DNA of 35,231 bases from Streptomyces flaveus. Lineage in GTDB: Bacteria; Actinomycetota; Actinomycetes; Streptomycetales; Streptomycetaceae. The position numbers and the translations under genes are program-made. This document shows, one piece after another, positions 15,915 to 23,699 of this stretch (position 1 is the stretch's first letter; each line of letters opens with the position of its first letter). The stretch covers positions 442,795 to 478,025 of the forward strand of contig NZ_BMPQ01000004.1 in the NCBI RefSeq assembly GCF_014647675.1, read 5' to 3'. A model generated the notes under the pieces. The model searched no databases. It had not been told where the DNA came from and saw only the letters and a program-made list of their open reading frames with translations.

Positions 15915-17315
15915 ATGGAATCCCAATTCGGCGACGGCGGATCAGTGGACCTGGACGACACACGGCTCGAGGCGTTGAACCCGCAGCCCCTGCTGACCCG
16001 GGACTACGAGACGCGCCCCGCCCTCGTCTACGAACGGCTGAGACAGCAGCATGGCCCCGTCGCGCCCGTCGATCTGCTCGGTGTGCCCGCCTGGCTGGTG
16101 CTGGGATATCGCGAGTCCCTCCAGGTGCTCCAGGACGACGACGGCTGGCCGAAGGGGCTGGAGAACTGGCGGGCCCGCTCCGAGGGCAGGGTTCCCGCAG
16201 ACTGGCCGCTCGGGCCCTCCCTCGAGGTCAACCACGTACTGATCCAGGGCGGTTCGGGATACCGGACGCTGCGGACCGCATGGGACGCGGCGCTCAAGCC
16301 GTTCCAGGACCCGCGCCACCCGCAGGCGAAGCGCCTCCGGACGGCCGTCACCGCGTACGCCGACGAACTCATCACCCTCATCGCCCAGGGCGGCAGCACG
16401 GGTGTCGCGGACCTGTCCGCGCAGTTCTCGCGACCGCTGCCGCTGATGGTGGCCAGCCATCTGCTGGGCTTCCCCGGTTCGCAGGGCGACGACGCCCTGA
16501 TGGACATGTGGCGCGTACTGGACGCGGGCCCGGACGCCGAACCCGCCCTGGAGCGGCTGCTGGAGACACTGGCCGAACTCGCGGCGGCGAAGCTCAAGGA
16601 ACCGGGCGACGACTTCCCGTCGTACCTGCTGGCCGCGCACCCTGATCTCTCGCTCGACGAACTGGCCCGCGAACTGTTCATGCTGCTCGGCATGACGTCC
16701 GACCACGTCGGCATCCTCGTCTCCAACACCGTGGTCGAAGTCGTCTCGGGCGAGGGCGGCGTACGGGCCAGCCTGTCCGCCGGAATGGTCAGGGAGGCCA
16801 TGAACCGAGCGGTCATGCGCAAGCCGCCGCTGGTGAACTTCGTACCGCGGTTCGCCGCCAAGGACACCCCGCTCGGGAACTACACGATCCACGCGGGCGA
16901 CCCGGTGTGGGTCTCCTCGGCCGCCGCGCACGCCGACCCTCTCTTCGCTGAGCACGTGGAGGGGAGCACCACGATCAGCACCCGGGCCCACCTGTCATGG
17001 GGCGCGGGCCGTCGCCAGTGCCCGGCCCGGGAGCTGGCCTCGACCGTGGCGGCGGTGGGCGTCAGCCGCCTGTTCGAGCGGTTCTCCGACCTCGATCTCG
17101 CCCTCCCGGCCGACCAACTCCCTTGGCGCTCCTCCCCGTTCATGCGCGGCCTGCGCTCCCTGCCCGTACGGTACGAAATCGCCTCACCGGCCGAGCAGCC
17201 GGCGGCGGCCACTCCTGAACCGGAGACGGCCGGAACGGTGGTGCCGGACCCGTCCGCCCGGCAGCGCTCATCGCTCTGGCGGTACCTGACAGGGCTGATC
17301 CGCGCGGGCCGTTGA
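15915..17315 (+). CDS. Atypical cytochrome P450 lacking ExxR (CYP157-like)
   Basis: This 466-residue protein has a P450 haem loop (LSWGAGRRQCPARE, cysteine 369) and a recognisable C-terminal half, but the K-helix ExxR is absent: counting back from the conserved Pro-Pro (304-305), the Glu and Arg positions hold R298 and M301 (RAVM). The I-helix reads LGMTSDHV, without the usual acid-Thr pair. CYP157 proteins of Streptomyces conservons are known to lack ExxR, but no conservon genes (kinase, roadblock, DUF742, GTPase) are present. A Pro/Ala-rich tail of about 45 residues follows. ATG 15915 follows GGAGGG; the frame extends upstream to 15663 without support. It is divergent from the ligase-amidohydrolase pair. 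Confidence 0.85.
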   Translation: MESQFGDGGSVDLDDTRLEALNPQPLLTRDYETRPALVYERLRQQHGPVAPVDLLGVPAWLVLGYRESLQVLQDDDGWPKGLENWRARSEGRVPADWPLGPSLEVNHVLIQGGSGYRTLRTAWDAALKPFQDPRHPQAKRLRTAVTAYADELITLIAQGGSTGVADLSAQFSRPLPLMVASHLLGFPGSQGDDALMDMWRVLDAGPDAEPALERLLETLAELAAAKLKEPGDDFPSYLLAAHPDLSLDELARELFMLLGMTSDHVGILVSNTVVEVVSGEGGVRASLSAGMVREAMNRAVMRKPPLVNFVPRFAAKDTPLGNYTIHAGDPVWVSSAAAHADPLFAEHVEGSTTISTRAHLSWGAGRRQCPARELASTVAAVGVSRLFERFSDLDLALPADQLPWRSSPFMRGLRSLPVRYEIASPAEQPAAATPEPETAGTVVPDPSARQRSSLWRYLTGLIRAGR

Positions 17316-17337
17316 TCCCCCGAGCCGGATCACGCCC

Positions 17338-17398
17338 TTACGCGCGGCGCATCTCCAGTACGACCTTGCCCCAGGCATGCCCGGACTCGACACGGCGC
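17338..17398 (-). pseudogene. C-terminal scrap of a zinc-type dehydrogenase
   Basis: Nineteen codons ending in TAA (17338-17340) read RVESGHAWGKVVLEMRRA, the usual last strand of zinc-binding alcohol dehydrogenase/quinone oxidoreductase genes. No longer homology continues upstream. It is the second such scrap flanking the ligase block. Confidence 0.5.
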
Positions 17399-17446
17399 CC
17401 TCGCCACTCGGCCTCGGTTCGGTCGGCTCGCCGATGAGATCGATGA

Positions 17447-17486
17447 GGGGCCCGCCAATCGCTCAGCGCAGCTCATGGCGGGCCCC
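17447..17486 (-). terminator. Strong hairpin terminator of the amide-utilisation operon
   Basis: GGGGCCCGCCA (17447-17457) and TGGCGGGCCCC (17476-17486) form a perfect 11-bp stem four bases past the DUF1097 stop codon. There is no T run, as is common in Streptomyces. Confidence 0.75.
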
Positions 17487-17490
17487 GTGC

Positions 17491-18072
17491 TCAGGCGCGC
17501 GCTTCGCTGGCCGAAGGTGTCACCTCCCCGGTCTCGCGTACCTCGGGCTCGGGTGCCATGGCTGGTGGAGCGAACATCAGCCGCAGTCCGAGAGCGGCCG
17601 CGAGCGGGCCGAGAGCGCACATCGCGGCGGCGCTGACGAACGCGGCGCCCAGATTCCCCGCGTCATAGCCGAATCCGCCGAAGTACGTGGCGAAGGTCGA
17701 CGCGAAGCCGAAGAACATCGCCGGAATGAGAGCGAACGGCTTCAGCCGGCCGGTCGCCAGCAGGGTGCCGTTGACGAAGAAGATCACCACGCCCAGCGCC
17801 AGGGTCTGGGCGAACGACCCGGTGCCGAACATCGTGCCCGTCTCCCGGTTGAGCAGGACGGCCACCACCGCGAACCCCGCCCCTGTCGTGGTGGCGGTGA
17901 TCATGGAGATGGCGTTGGCGATGCTCGGGCCGCCCTGCATGAACGTTCCAGCCCAGGTGATGAAGATCGCCCAGGTCGGCATGTTGAGCGGGCTCATCAG
18001 CAGGAAGACGGTGGCGAAGGCGATGATCGAGGCGCTGACCTCGTGCGGCAGTCTGATGCGTCCGTTGCTCAT
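17491..18072 (-). CDS. DUF1097 family membrane protein
   Basis: The 193-residue protein is almost wholly hydrophobic, with about five or six membrane segments (VSASIIAFATVFLLMSPL; TWAIFITWAGTFMQGG; GAGFAVVAVLL; TLALGVVIFFVNGTLLA; FALIPAMFFGFASTFATYFGG; FVSAAAMCALGPLAAALGL) and a short acidic cytosolic tail. It starts 2 bases after the alpha/beta hydrolase stop, so it is translationally coupled and last in the fmdB-fmdA operon. The size and position are those expected for a small-amide or urea channel, but the family is not a characterised amide channel; that role is inference. Confidence 0.75.
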   Translation of the reverse strand: MSNGRIRLPHEVSASIIAFATVFLLMSPLNMPTWAIFITWAGTFMQGGPSIANAISMITATTTGAGFAVVAVLLNRETGTMFGTGSFAQTLALGVVIFFVNGTLLATGRLKPFALIPAMFFGFASTFATYFGGFGYDAGNLGAAFVSAAAMCALGPLAAALGLRLMFAPPAMAPEPEVRETGEVTPSASEARA

Positions 18073-18074
18073 GG

Positions 18075-19109
18075 CTACGCCAATCCGCCCGGCTTGGCCA
18101 GCAGTTCCTTGATACCCGTGTCGATGAACTCGGTGTCCTTGGGGCTGCTGCCGCCGCCGGCGAAGTGGCCCCAGATGCCGGGGATCACGCGGAGTTCGGC
18201 GCCCGGTATGTGGCTGACGGCCCAGGCCTCGTCCTCCGGCGGGAAGTAGAGGTCCTTCTCGGCGGGCATGTCCAGCGTGGTCGCCTTGATGGAGGCCAGC
18301 GCCGCCTCGGTGTTCCCGTCGAAGCCGGGGGTGAGCCCGACGTCGCCGTTCTGCCAGGTCCAGAGCATGGTGAGCAGGTTGTTGGGGTCGCGGCCGTCGA
18401 GGAAGAAGCCCTCCCAGAAGCCGACGAGGAAGTCCTCCAGGGAGGTGTAGCCGAGCTTCTCGTACTCCTTCTCCCAGTAGAACGCCTGCGAGAAGCCCCA
18501 TCCCGCGTACACCCGGGCGAGCGCGCGCAGTCCGGTGGTCGGCCACTTCTCCGCGTCGTACCAGCCGCCGTTGTAGACCGCGTCGGCGGTCAGCGCGGCC
18601 TTGACGCCCTCCAGGAAGACCTTGTTGTGGAGGCTGGTGCGCGGGGAGCCGCAGAAGGGGGCGATCCGCTCGACCATCTCCGGGTAGCTGACGGCCCATT
18701 GGAAGGTCTGCCCGGCGCCCATCGACCAGCCGGTCACGAGCTGGATCTTCTCGATGCCGAACTCCTCGGTGACCAGCTTGTGCTGGGCCTCGATCTGGTC
18801 GTACACCGTGATGTCGGGGAAGCGGGCGCGGTCGTACGGCGGCGGGGTGTTGCTCGGCGAGGTGGAGAGGCCGTTGCCGAGCATGTTCGGGACGATGATG
18901 AAGTACTCGGCCGGGTCCAGGGCCATGCCGGGGCCGATGAGCCACTCGTTGTCCCAGTGCCGGCCGGAGTACCAGGTGGGGTAGACGATCACGTTGGACT
19001 TGTCCGCGTTGAGTTCGCCGTACGTGGTGTAGGCGAGGTGCGCGCCGCGCAGTGTGGCGCCGCTCTGGGTGGTGAAGTCGCCCAGCTGGAAGGTGAGATG
19101 GTCACTCAT
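18075..19109 (-). CDS. Alpha/beta-hydrolase of the homoserine O-acetyltransferase-like family
   Basis: The 344-residue protein has an alpha/beta-hydrolase fold of the MetX-like type: NVIVYPTWYSGRH, the nucleophile elbow GWSMGAG, PAEKDLYFPPEDE near the acid residue and the catalytic histidine in GIWGHFAGG. ATG 19109 sits behind GAAAGGCAG; upstream codons overlap fmdA and are rejected. It lies 20 bases after fmdA and couples directly to the DUF1097 gene. A role in hydrolysing or transferring an acyl or formyl group related to amide use is suggested by context only. Confidence 0.85.
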   Translation of the reverse strand: MSDHLTFQLGDFTTQSGATLRGAHLAYTTYGELNADKSNVIVYPTWYSGRHWDNEWLIGPGMALDPAEYFIIVPNMLGNGLSTSPSNTPPPYDRARFPDITVYDQIEAQHKLVTEEFGIEKIQLVTGWSMGAGQTFQWAVSYPEMVERIAPFCGSPRTSLHNKVFLEGVKAALTADAVYNGGWYDAEKWPTTGLRALARVYAGWGFSQAFYWEKEYEKLGYTSLEDFLVGFWEGFFLDGRDPNNLLTMLWTWQNGDVGLTPGFDGNTEAALASIKATTLDMPAEKDLYFPPEDEAWAVSHIPGAELRVIPGIWGHFAGGGSSPKDTEFIDTGIKELLAKPGGLA

Positions 19110-19129
19110 GGGGCTGCCTTTCGAGACGT

Positions 19130-20377
19130 TCAGGAGGTGACGGCGCACTGGCCGCGGTCGGCTTTTCTCGGGCCCTCGGCCGTCGGCCGGATGTCGAAGT
19201 CGAAGATCGCCGTGGGGAGGTAAAGGGTGCTGCACGCGTTGGGGATGTCCACGACGCCGCTGAGCCGGCCCTCGATCGGGGCCGAGCCGAGCAGAAGGTA
19301 GGCCTGCTCGCCGCTGTAGCCGAAGGACATGAGGTAGTCGACGGCGTTGAGACAGGCGTTTTTGTACGCCATCGTCGCGTCGAGGTAGTGGTTGGTGTCG
19401 GTTTCGTGGTCGACGGAGATGCCGACGAACGAGATGAACTCGGTGTACTGGGGCGCGACGTTGCCGGGCATGAAGATCGGGTTCGTCGTCACCCCGTACT
19501 TCTCCATGCCGCCCTTGATCAGGTCGACGTGCAGGTCGATGAAGCCGCCCATCTCGATGGCGCCGCAGAAGGTGATCTCGCCGTCGCCCTGGCTGAAGTG
19601 CAGGTCGCCGCCGGAGAGCAGGGCGCCGGGGACGAGGACGGGGTAGAAGACCCGCGAGCCGCGGGTGAAGTTCTTGATGTCGTGGTTGCCGCCGTTCTCC
19701 CGGGCCGGGACCGTACGGGCGCCTTCGGCGGCGATACGGGAGGCGGTCTCGCCGTCCGCCGTGCCGGCCAGCGAGTTGTCGGCGAGCGGAGGCAGCGCGA
19801 GCGCCGGAACCCGGTGCGGGTCGGTGTCGATGAGGGCCTGCTCGCGGGCGTTCCAGCGGGCCAGCAACTCGGCGGAGGGCGCGGTGCCGAAGAGGCCGGG
19901 ATGGGTGATGCCGGTGTAGCGGACGCCGGGGATGTGCCGGGAGGTGGCCTGCTGGCCGTGGAAGTCCCAGATGGCCTTGTACGAGTCGGGGAAGCGGTCG
20001 GTGAGGAAGCCGCCGCCGTTGTTCTTGGCGAAGACGCCGGTGTAGCCCCAGCCTTGCCCGGAGCCTTCTCCTTGCGACTGCGGTACGGGGCCCAGGTCGA
20101 GGATGTCCACGACGAGCAGGTCGCCGGGCTCGGCGCCCTCCACCGCGATGGGGCCGCTGAGCATGTGGGCGTGGGTGAGGTCGACGTCACGGACGTCGTT
20201 GGCCGAGTCGTTGTTGCCGATCTGGTTGTCGGTCCAGTCCCGGCACTCGATGCGGAAATCCGAGTCCGGCTTCACGGTGACGGCCGGCGGGATGTCGGGG
20301 TGCCAGCGGTTGTGGCCGGGGACCTTCTGGTCTCGCATGGACATGGCTTGGTCGACGCTGAAGACGACTTCGGGCAT
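19130..20377 (-). CDS. fmdA: Formamidase (acetamidase/formamidase family)
   Basis: The 415-residue protein matches the FmdA family over its full length: VFSVDQAMSMRDQKVPGHNRWHPDIP, the DLTHAHMLSGPIAVEGAEPGD segment, VLVPGALLSGGDLHFSQGDGEI, FCGAIEMGGFIDLHVDLIKGG, and the aromatic C-terminal region. FmdA hydrolyses formamide (and more slowly other short amides) to ammonia and the acid in the cytosol. It starts 24 bases after fmdB behind GGAGG. The fmdB-fmdA order is like that known from Methylophilus, where fmdB is a putative regulator. Nitrogen scavenging is the likely purpose. Confidence 0.93.
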   Translation of the reverse strand: MPEVVFSVDQAMSMRDQKVPGHNRWHPDIPPAVTVKPDSDFRIECRDWTDNQIGNNDSANDVRDVDLTHAHMLSGPIAVEGAEPGDLLVVDILDLGPVPQSQGEGSGQGWGYTGVFAKNNGGGFLTDRFPDSYKAIWDFHGQQATSRHIPGVRYTGITHPGLFGTAPSAELLARWNAREQALIDTDPHRVPALALPPLADNSLAGTADGETASRIAAEGARTVPARENGGNHDIKNFTRGSRVFYPVLVPGALLSGGDLHFSQGDGEITFCGAIEMGGFIDLHVDLIKGGMEKYGVTTNPIFMPGNVAPQYTEFISFVGISVDHETDTNHYLDATMAYKNACLNAVDYLMSFGYSGEQAYLLLGSAPIEGRLSGVVDIPNACSTLYLPTAIFDFDIRPTAEGPRKADRGQCAVTS

Positions 20378-20401
20378 GAACGGCCTCCAGAACAGGGGGA
20401 G

Positions 20402-20683
20402 TCAGGGCTTGGGCAGCAGGGCATGCCGGGGGTCGGCGGGTGCAGCCGGACTGCGACGGGCCGGGGGCACTTCGCCGACGACGCGCGGTTCGTGGGCGCT
20501 GGCCTCCTGGGCGTGCAGGGCGCGGGACAGGGGGGCGGGGGTACGGGTGAGCATCGGGGCGGTGAAGACCCTGCGGGCCTGGTCTCCGCACGCGTCGCAC
20601 GGTTCTTGGGGGAGGGCGCGGCCGATCGGACGGATCACGTCGAAGGTGCCGCAGCCCGGGCAGCGGTATTGATACGTGGCCAT
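20402..20683 (-). CDS. fmdB: FmdB-family zinc-ribbon protein
   Basis: This 93-residue protein opens with MATYQYRCPGCG and continues PCDACGDQARRVFTAP, the paired CxxC knuckles of the FmdB zinc ribbon. The remainder (about residues 45-93) is Ala/Pro/Arg-rich and probably disordered. ATG 20683 is supported by GGAGG; the longer frame to 20734 is not. FmdB is described as a putative regulatory protein of formamidase expression; the mechanism is not established. It is first in the operon downstream of the 20713-20742 promoter. Confidence 0.9.
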   Translation of the reverse strand: MATYQYRCPGCGTFDVIRPIGRALPQEPCDACGDQARRVFTAPMLTRTPAPLSRALHAQEASAHEPRVVGEVPPARRSPAAPADPRHALLPKP

Positions 20684-20701
20684 GACGACCAACCTCCAAA
20701 A

Positions 20702-20742
20702 GCTTCGAGAAAAAAGTATTTTCAACCGAAGCAATTGGGCAA
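20702..20742 (-). promoter_or_regulatory. Promoter of the fmdB-fmdA operon with flanking inverted repeat
   Basis: Reading the minus strand, TTGCCC (20742-20737), an 18-base gap and TACTTT (20718-20713) make a vegetative-type promoter 30 bases upstream of fmdB. GCTTCG/CGAAGC arms (20702-20707 and 20727-20732) bracket the -10 box with a 19-base gap, an arrangement suited to a repressor site or a hairpin near the transcript start. Confidence 0.5.
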
Positions 20743-20795
20743 GAGGGCAGCGCGTTACGGGCGTGTAAAAGAAAGGCCCACCACGGGGGAGGCGG

Positions 20796-21896
20796 CTACG
20801 GCAGCTGCTGGAGCACGTCCCACTGCAGCCCGTCGGCCGCGGCGAGGAACACCCGCTGCTTCAGATGGCGGTCCCGGATCTGCACGGTGCCGCGCGGAGA
20901 CTCGTACTCGAGGCCCTCGGCGGTCGCCTGGATGCGGTCCATGTCCATGGTGCCAGCGCGGCGCAGCAGTTCGGTGAGCATGCGCACGCCCTCGTAGCAG
21001 GATTCGCCGAGGCTGTTGAGCACCGGCGCCCGGGGCCCGAAACGGCGGAAGTACGCGGCGGCGAAGTCAAGGCCGTACGCCGTCGGCAGGTCCTCGAAGT
21101 AACCGGCCGAAGTCATCAGGCCCCGGGTGTTCTCCGGCCCGGTCGCCAGCAGCACGTTCTCCTCGATCAGCGAGCTGAACCGGATGTGGTCGCGGTCGAG
21201 CCCGGCGGCGGTGAACGCGCGGTTGAAGAGCACGGCGTCGTCACCGATCAGCAGCATCAGGACGGCCTCGCAGTCGCTGGCCGAGACCCTGGCCAGGACC
21301 TGGCCGAAGTCCTTGGTGCCCAGCGGCACGTACATCTCGTCGCAGACCTCGCCGCCGAGTTCGCGCAGATAGCGGTGGGCGGCGCGGGCGGAGGAGCGGG
21401 GCCAGACGTAGTCGTCGCCGACGATCGTCCACCGCCGGATGCCGAGTTCGCCGGCGAACCACTGCAAGGCGGGCCGCAGTTGGCGATTCGGGGTCTCACC
21501 GGTGAGGAATACGCCGGGGGACCGCTCGCCGCCCTCGTACAACGCGGTGTAGACGTACGGCACCCGGCCGTCGATGCGTGGGGCGACGACCTCCCGGACG
21601 GCGGAGATGTGCCAGCCGGCCACCGCGTCGACGACGCCGCCTGAGATCAGCGCGTCGATCTCGGTGGCCACCTGCTCGCGCGGCGCCCCGCCGTCGACGA
21701 GTACGAGCCGCAGCTCCTTGCCCAGCACTCCCGATTCGGCGTTGACCTCCTCGGCCGCGAGCCGGGCGCAGCACTCGCAGGACGGGCCGAAGATTCCGGC
21801 CGGGCCCTGGAGCGGGATCACGAGGGCGACATTCAGCGCGTCCCGGGTCCGGGGGCCTGCCGGAGTGCCGAGCCGGACAGACGCCTTCTCGATCAT
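20796..21896 (-). CDS. AmiC-like type-1 binding-fold protein without a signal peptide (putative amide sensor)
   Basis: The 366-residue protein is a type-1 periplasmic-binding-fold protein of the Leu/Ile/Val, urea and amide group: LNVALVIPLQGPAGIFGPSCECCARLAAEEVNAESGVLGKEL is the start of lobe 1, with WTIVGDDYVWPRSSARAAHRYLRELGGEV and NSLGESCYEGVRML further on. The N-terminus (MIEKASVRLGTPAGPRTRD) has no hydrophobic signal and no lipobox, so it should stay in the cytosol, as Pseudomonas AmiC does. It is directly upstream of the fmdBA operon on the same strand but separated from it by a promoter. No AmiR/ANTAR partner is nearby. A sensor role is inference; loss of a signal sequence from an ABC binding protein is the alternative. 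Confidence 0.75.
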   Translation of the reverse strand: MIEKASVRLGTPAGPRTRDALNVALVIPLQGPAGIFGPSCECCARLAAEEVNAESGVLGKELRLVLVDGGAPREQVATEIDALISGGVVDAVAGWHISAVREVVAPRIDGRVPYVYTALYEGGERSPGVFLTGETPNRQLRPALQWFAGELGIRRWTIVGDDYVWPRSSARAAHRYLRELGGEVCDEMYVPLGTKDFGQVLARVSASDCEAVLMLLIGDDAVLFNRAFTAAGLDRDHIRFSSLIEENVLLATGPENTRGLMTSAGYFEDLPTAYGLDFAAAYFRRFGPRAPVLNSLGESCYEGVRMLTELLRRAGTMDMDRIQATAEGLEYESPRGTVQIRDRHLKQRVFLAAADGLQWDVLQQLP

Positions 21897-22055
21897 AGGC
21901 GCTCACACTAGCGATTGGTTGCTACGAGAATATTTCGCGGCGATAAGGATATGACTGTATCGTGGAATCACTCCATGCGATCCGGCCGGTCTGCCGTGCG
22001 CTGACGATCGGTCACCATGGCGCCGCAACGACACCGACGAAGCTTTGGCAGGGCG

Positions 22056-22499
22056 ATGACGACGACCCCGGCGACGGCCGTATCCGACCTCGACTTCGCG
22101 CGGGCGCTCACGCTCGTGGAGCGGAGCGTCGTATCGAGGCTCGGTGAGGCGTTGAAGGCGGAGGGTGCGACGCTCGAGGAGTGGCGCGTGCTCTCGTTCC
22201 TGGGCGACGGCGCCGGCCACGCGATGACGGAGATCGCCGAGTTCGCACTCCTGTCGGCTCCCACCCTGACCAAGGTGGTCGACCGCATGGTGTCCCTCAA
22301 CCTCGTCCTGCGCCGGGTGGACGACGCGGACCGGCGACGCGTGCTGGTCTTCGCGTCCGAGCGCGGCAACGAGGCACTCGGACGCTGGACGGCGGCGGTG
22401 GAGCAGGAACAGGAGAGCATTGTGACGGCCCTCGGTGGCGAGGAGGCGGCTCTGCTCAGGACCCTGCTGCAACGGGCGTGGAGACGTCTGGGTTCCTGA
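22056..22499 (+). CDS. MarR-family transcriptional regulator
   Basis: This 147-residue winged-helix protein shows the MarR layout: helix 1 FARALTLVERSVVSRLGEAL, the recognition region MTEIAEFALLSAPTLTKVVDRMVSLNLVLRRVDDADRRRVLVF and a C-terminal dimerisation helix. ATG 22056 follows GGCAGGG and is preferred over ATG 22017. It diverges from the AmiC-like gene, with about 160 bases between, and could control that gene or the fmd operon. No target is proven by the sequence. Confidence 0.9.
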   Translation: MTTTPATAVSDLDFARALTLVERSVVSRLGEALKAEGATLEEWRVLSFLGDGAGHAMTEIAEFALLSAPTLTKVVDRMVSLNLVLRRVDDADRRRVLVFASERGNEALGRWTAAVEQEQESIVTALGGEEAALLRTLLQRAWRRLGS

Positions 22500-22577
22500 G
22501 ACGACTGTTGAACTTGCCGCCTTGGCCCGGCTGTTGCGGCTCGCGTCGTTGTTGCTGCTCGGTTGACGCGGTGGTGT

Positions 22578-23513
22578 TCAGCGCTGCGCCCATTTCGGTG
22601 TCCACGTCTCGGCGTCGCGTTGGCCGGGCTGTGCGGATTCCAAGTAGGCGCGGAGGGCGGCCAGTTGGGGATGCGGATTGTCGCCGTGCCAGATCAGCGA
22701 GTGCGGGTAGGCCGGTGTCGGGTCGTGCACCGGGATGCGCCGCAGGTCGTAGTCGGCGGGCCAGACGAATCGGGTGCCTTCGCCGACGAAGGTCGCCAGG
22801 GCCGGGGAGTCGGCGATCATGTCCAGGAGCGGCTCCAGGCCGAAGTTGGGACCGGTCGCGTCGATGGTGAGCCCGAAGGCGAGGGCGAGTTCGTCGTAGT
22901 AGGCGGCCCATTCGGTTCCGGTGACGATGCCGGGCATCCAGATCCGGTGCCCGGCAAGCGCGGCGGGCGTGACCGCACGGGTGTCGGCGAACTCATGGGC
23001 CGGTCCGGTGAGGAGTTGGAGCGGCTCGTCGTGGACGCGGACGGCCTCGATGCCGTCGGGGAGATGCCGCGCGGGCGTCGTGACGGCGCGGAACGATGCG
23101 TCGATCGTGCCCGCCCGGACCGCGTCGATGGCCGCATCGGCGTCCAGGAAGTGGGTCACGACATCGAGTTGGGCCTCCGGATGCGCCCGGTGGAAGTCGC
23201 GCAGCAGACCTGCCGGCGCGAGCCCCCGTCCGATCACATCGACGCGCAACGCCCGGCGGCCAGGACGTACGGACGCGGCCGCCCGCTCCTCGGCCCGCAG
23301 CAGCTCGCGGGCATGCGGCAGGAACACCCGCCCGTCGACGGTGAGTTGAGCTCCGCGCGCGGTACGGGTGAACAGCCGCGCACCGAGGTCCTTCTCCAGC
23401 CCGGCGATGCGCTTGGAGACGGCTTGCTGGGTGAGCGACAGTTCGGCTCCGGCCTCGCGGAACCGACCCGCGTCCGCGACGGCGACGAAGGTTCGTACGG
23501 CTTCTAGATCCAC
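22578..23513 (-). CDS. LysR-family transcriptional regulator
   Basis: The 311-residue protein starts at GTG 23513 (VDLEAVRTFVAVADAGRFREAGAELSLTQQAVSKRIAGLEKDLG, a typical LysR helix-turn-helix). The effector domain follows from about residue 88. The long open frame further upstream (to 24485) is an antisense shadow of the MFS gene. No clear ribosome site precedes the GTG, so it may be leaderless. It diverges from the MFS transporter, the most likely target. Confidence 0.88.
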   Translation of the reverse strand: MDLEAVRTFVAVADAGRFREAGAELSLTQQAVSKRIAGLEKDLGARLFTRTARGAQLTVDGRVFLPHARELLRAEERAAASVRPGRRALRVDVIGRGLAPAGLLRDFHRAHPEAQLDVVTHFLDADAAIDAVRAGTIDASFRAVTTPARHLPDGIEAVRVHDEPLQLLTGPAHEFADTRAVTPAALAGHRIWMPGIVTGTEWAAYYDELALAFGLTIDATGPNFGLEPLLDMIADSPALATFVGEGTRFVWPADYDLRRIPVHDPTPAYPHSLIWHGDNPHPQLAALRAYLESAQPGQRDAETWTPKWAQR

Positions 23514-23554
23514 GCCGACCGAGCGTACGGGGACTTGTCGAAGTCCGGTGCGGT

Positions 23555-23690
23555 CCCGCGCCCCCAAGGAGGCCGCAGGCCTCTTGGGGGCGCGGGGCTG
23601 TATCGATTTGCGGCTCCGCCGCGTGGGCGCGACCAGCCACGACGGACCCGCAGCTTCGAACCACCCTCCCAGCGGAGCGCACAGCGTACC
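23555..23690. repeat. Streptomyces interspersed intergenic repeat with long hairpin
   Basis: A 20-base arm (23555-23574) pairs with a 19-base arm (23578-23596) with one bulged base and a GCA loop. It is followed by GGGGCTGTATCGATTTGCGG, a second hairpin GCGGC-TCC-GCCGC (23610-23622), GACCAGCCACGACGGACCCG and a CAGCTTCG stretch. This combination is one I know as a frequent intergenic repeat of Streptomyces genomes. It fills most of the LysR-MFS divergent region (306 bases without a gene). The outer boundary near 23690 is approximate. Confidence 0.65.
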
Positions 23691-23699
23691 GACCTCGCA

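Noticed and set aside
21941..21962. CGATA ... TATCG inverted repeat between the AmiC-like and MarR genes
   Set aside because: Arms of five bases across 12 AT-rich bases are weak; not enough to call a MarR operator.
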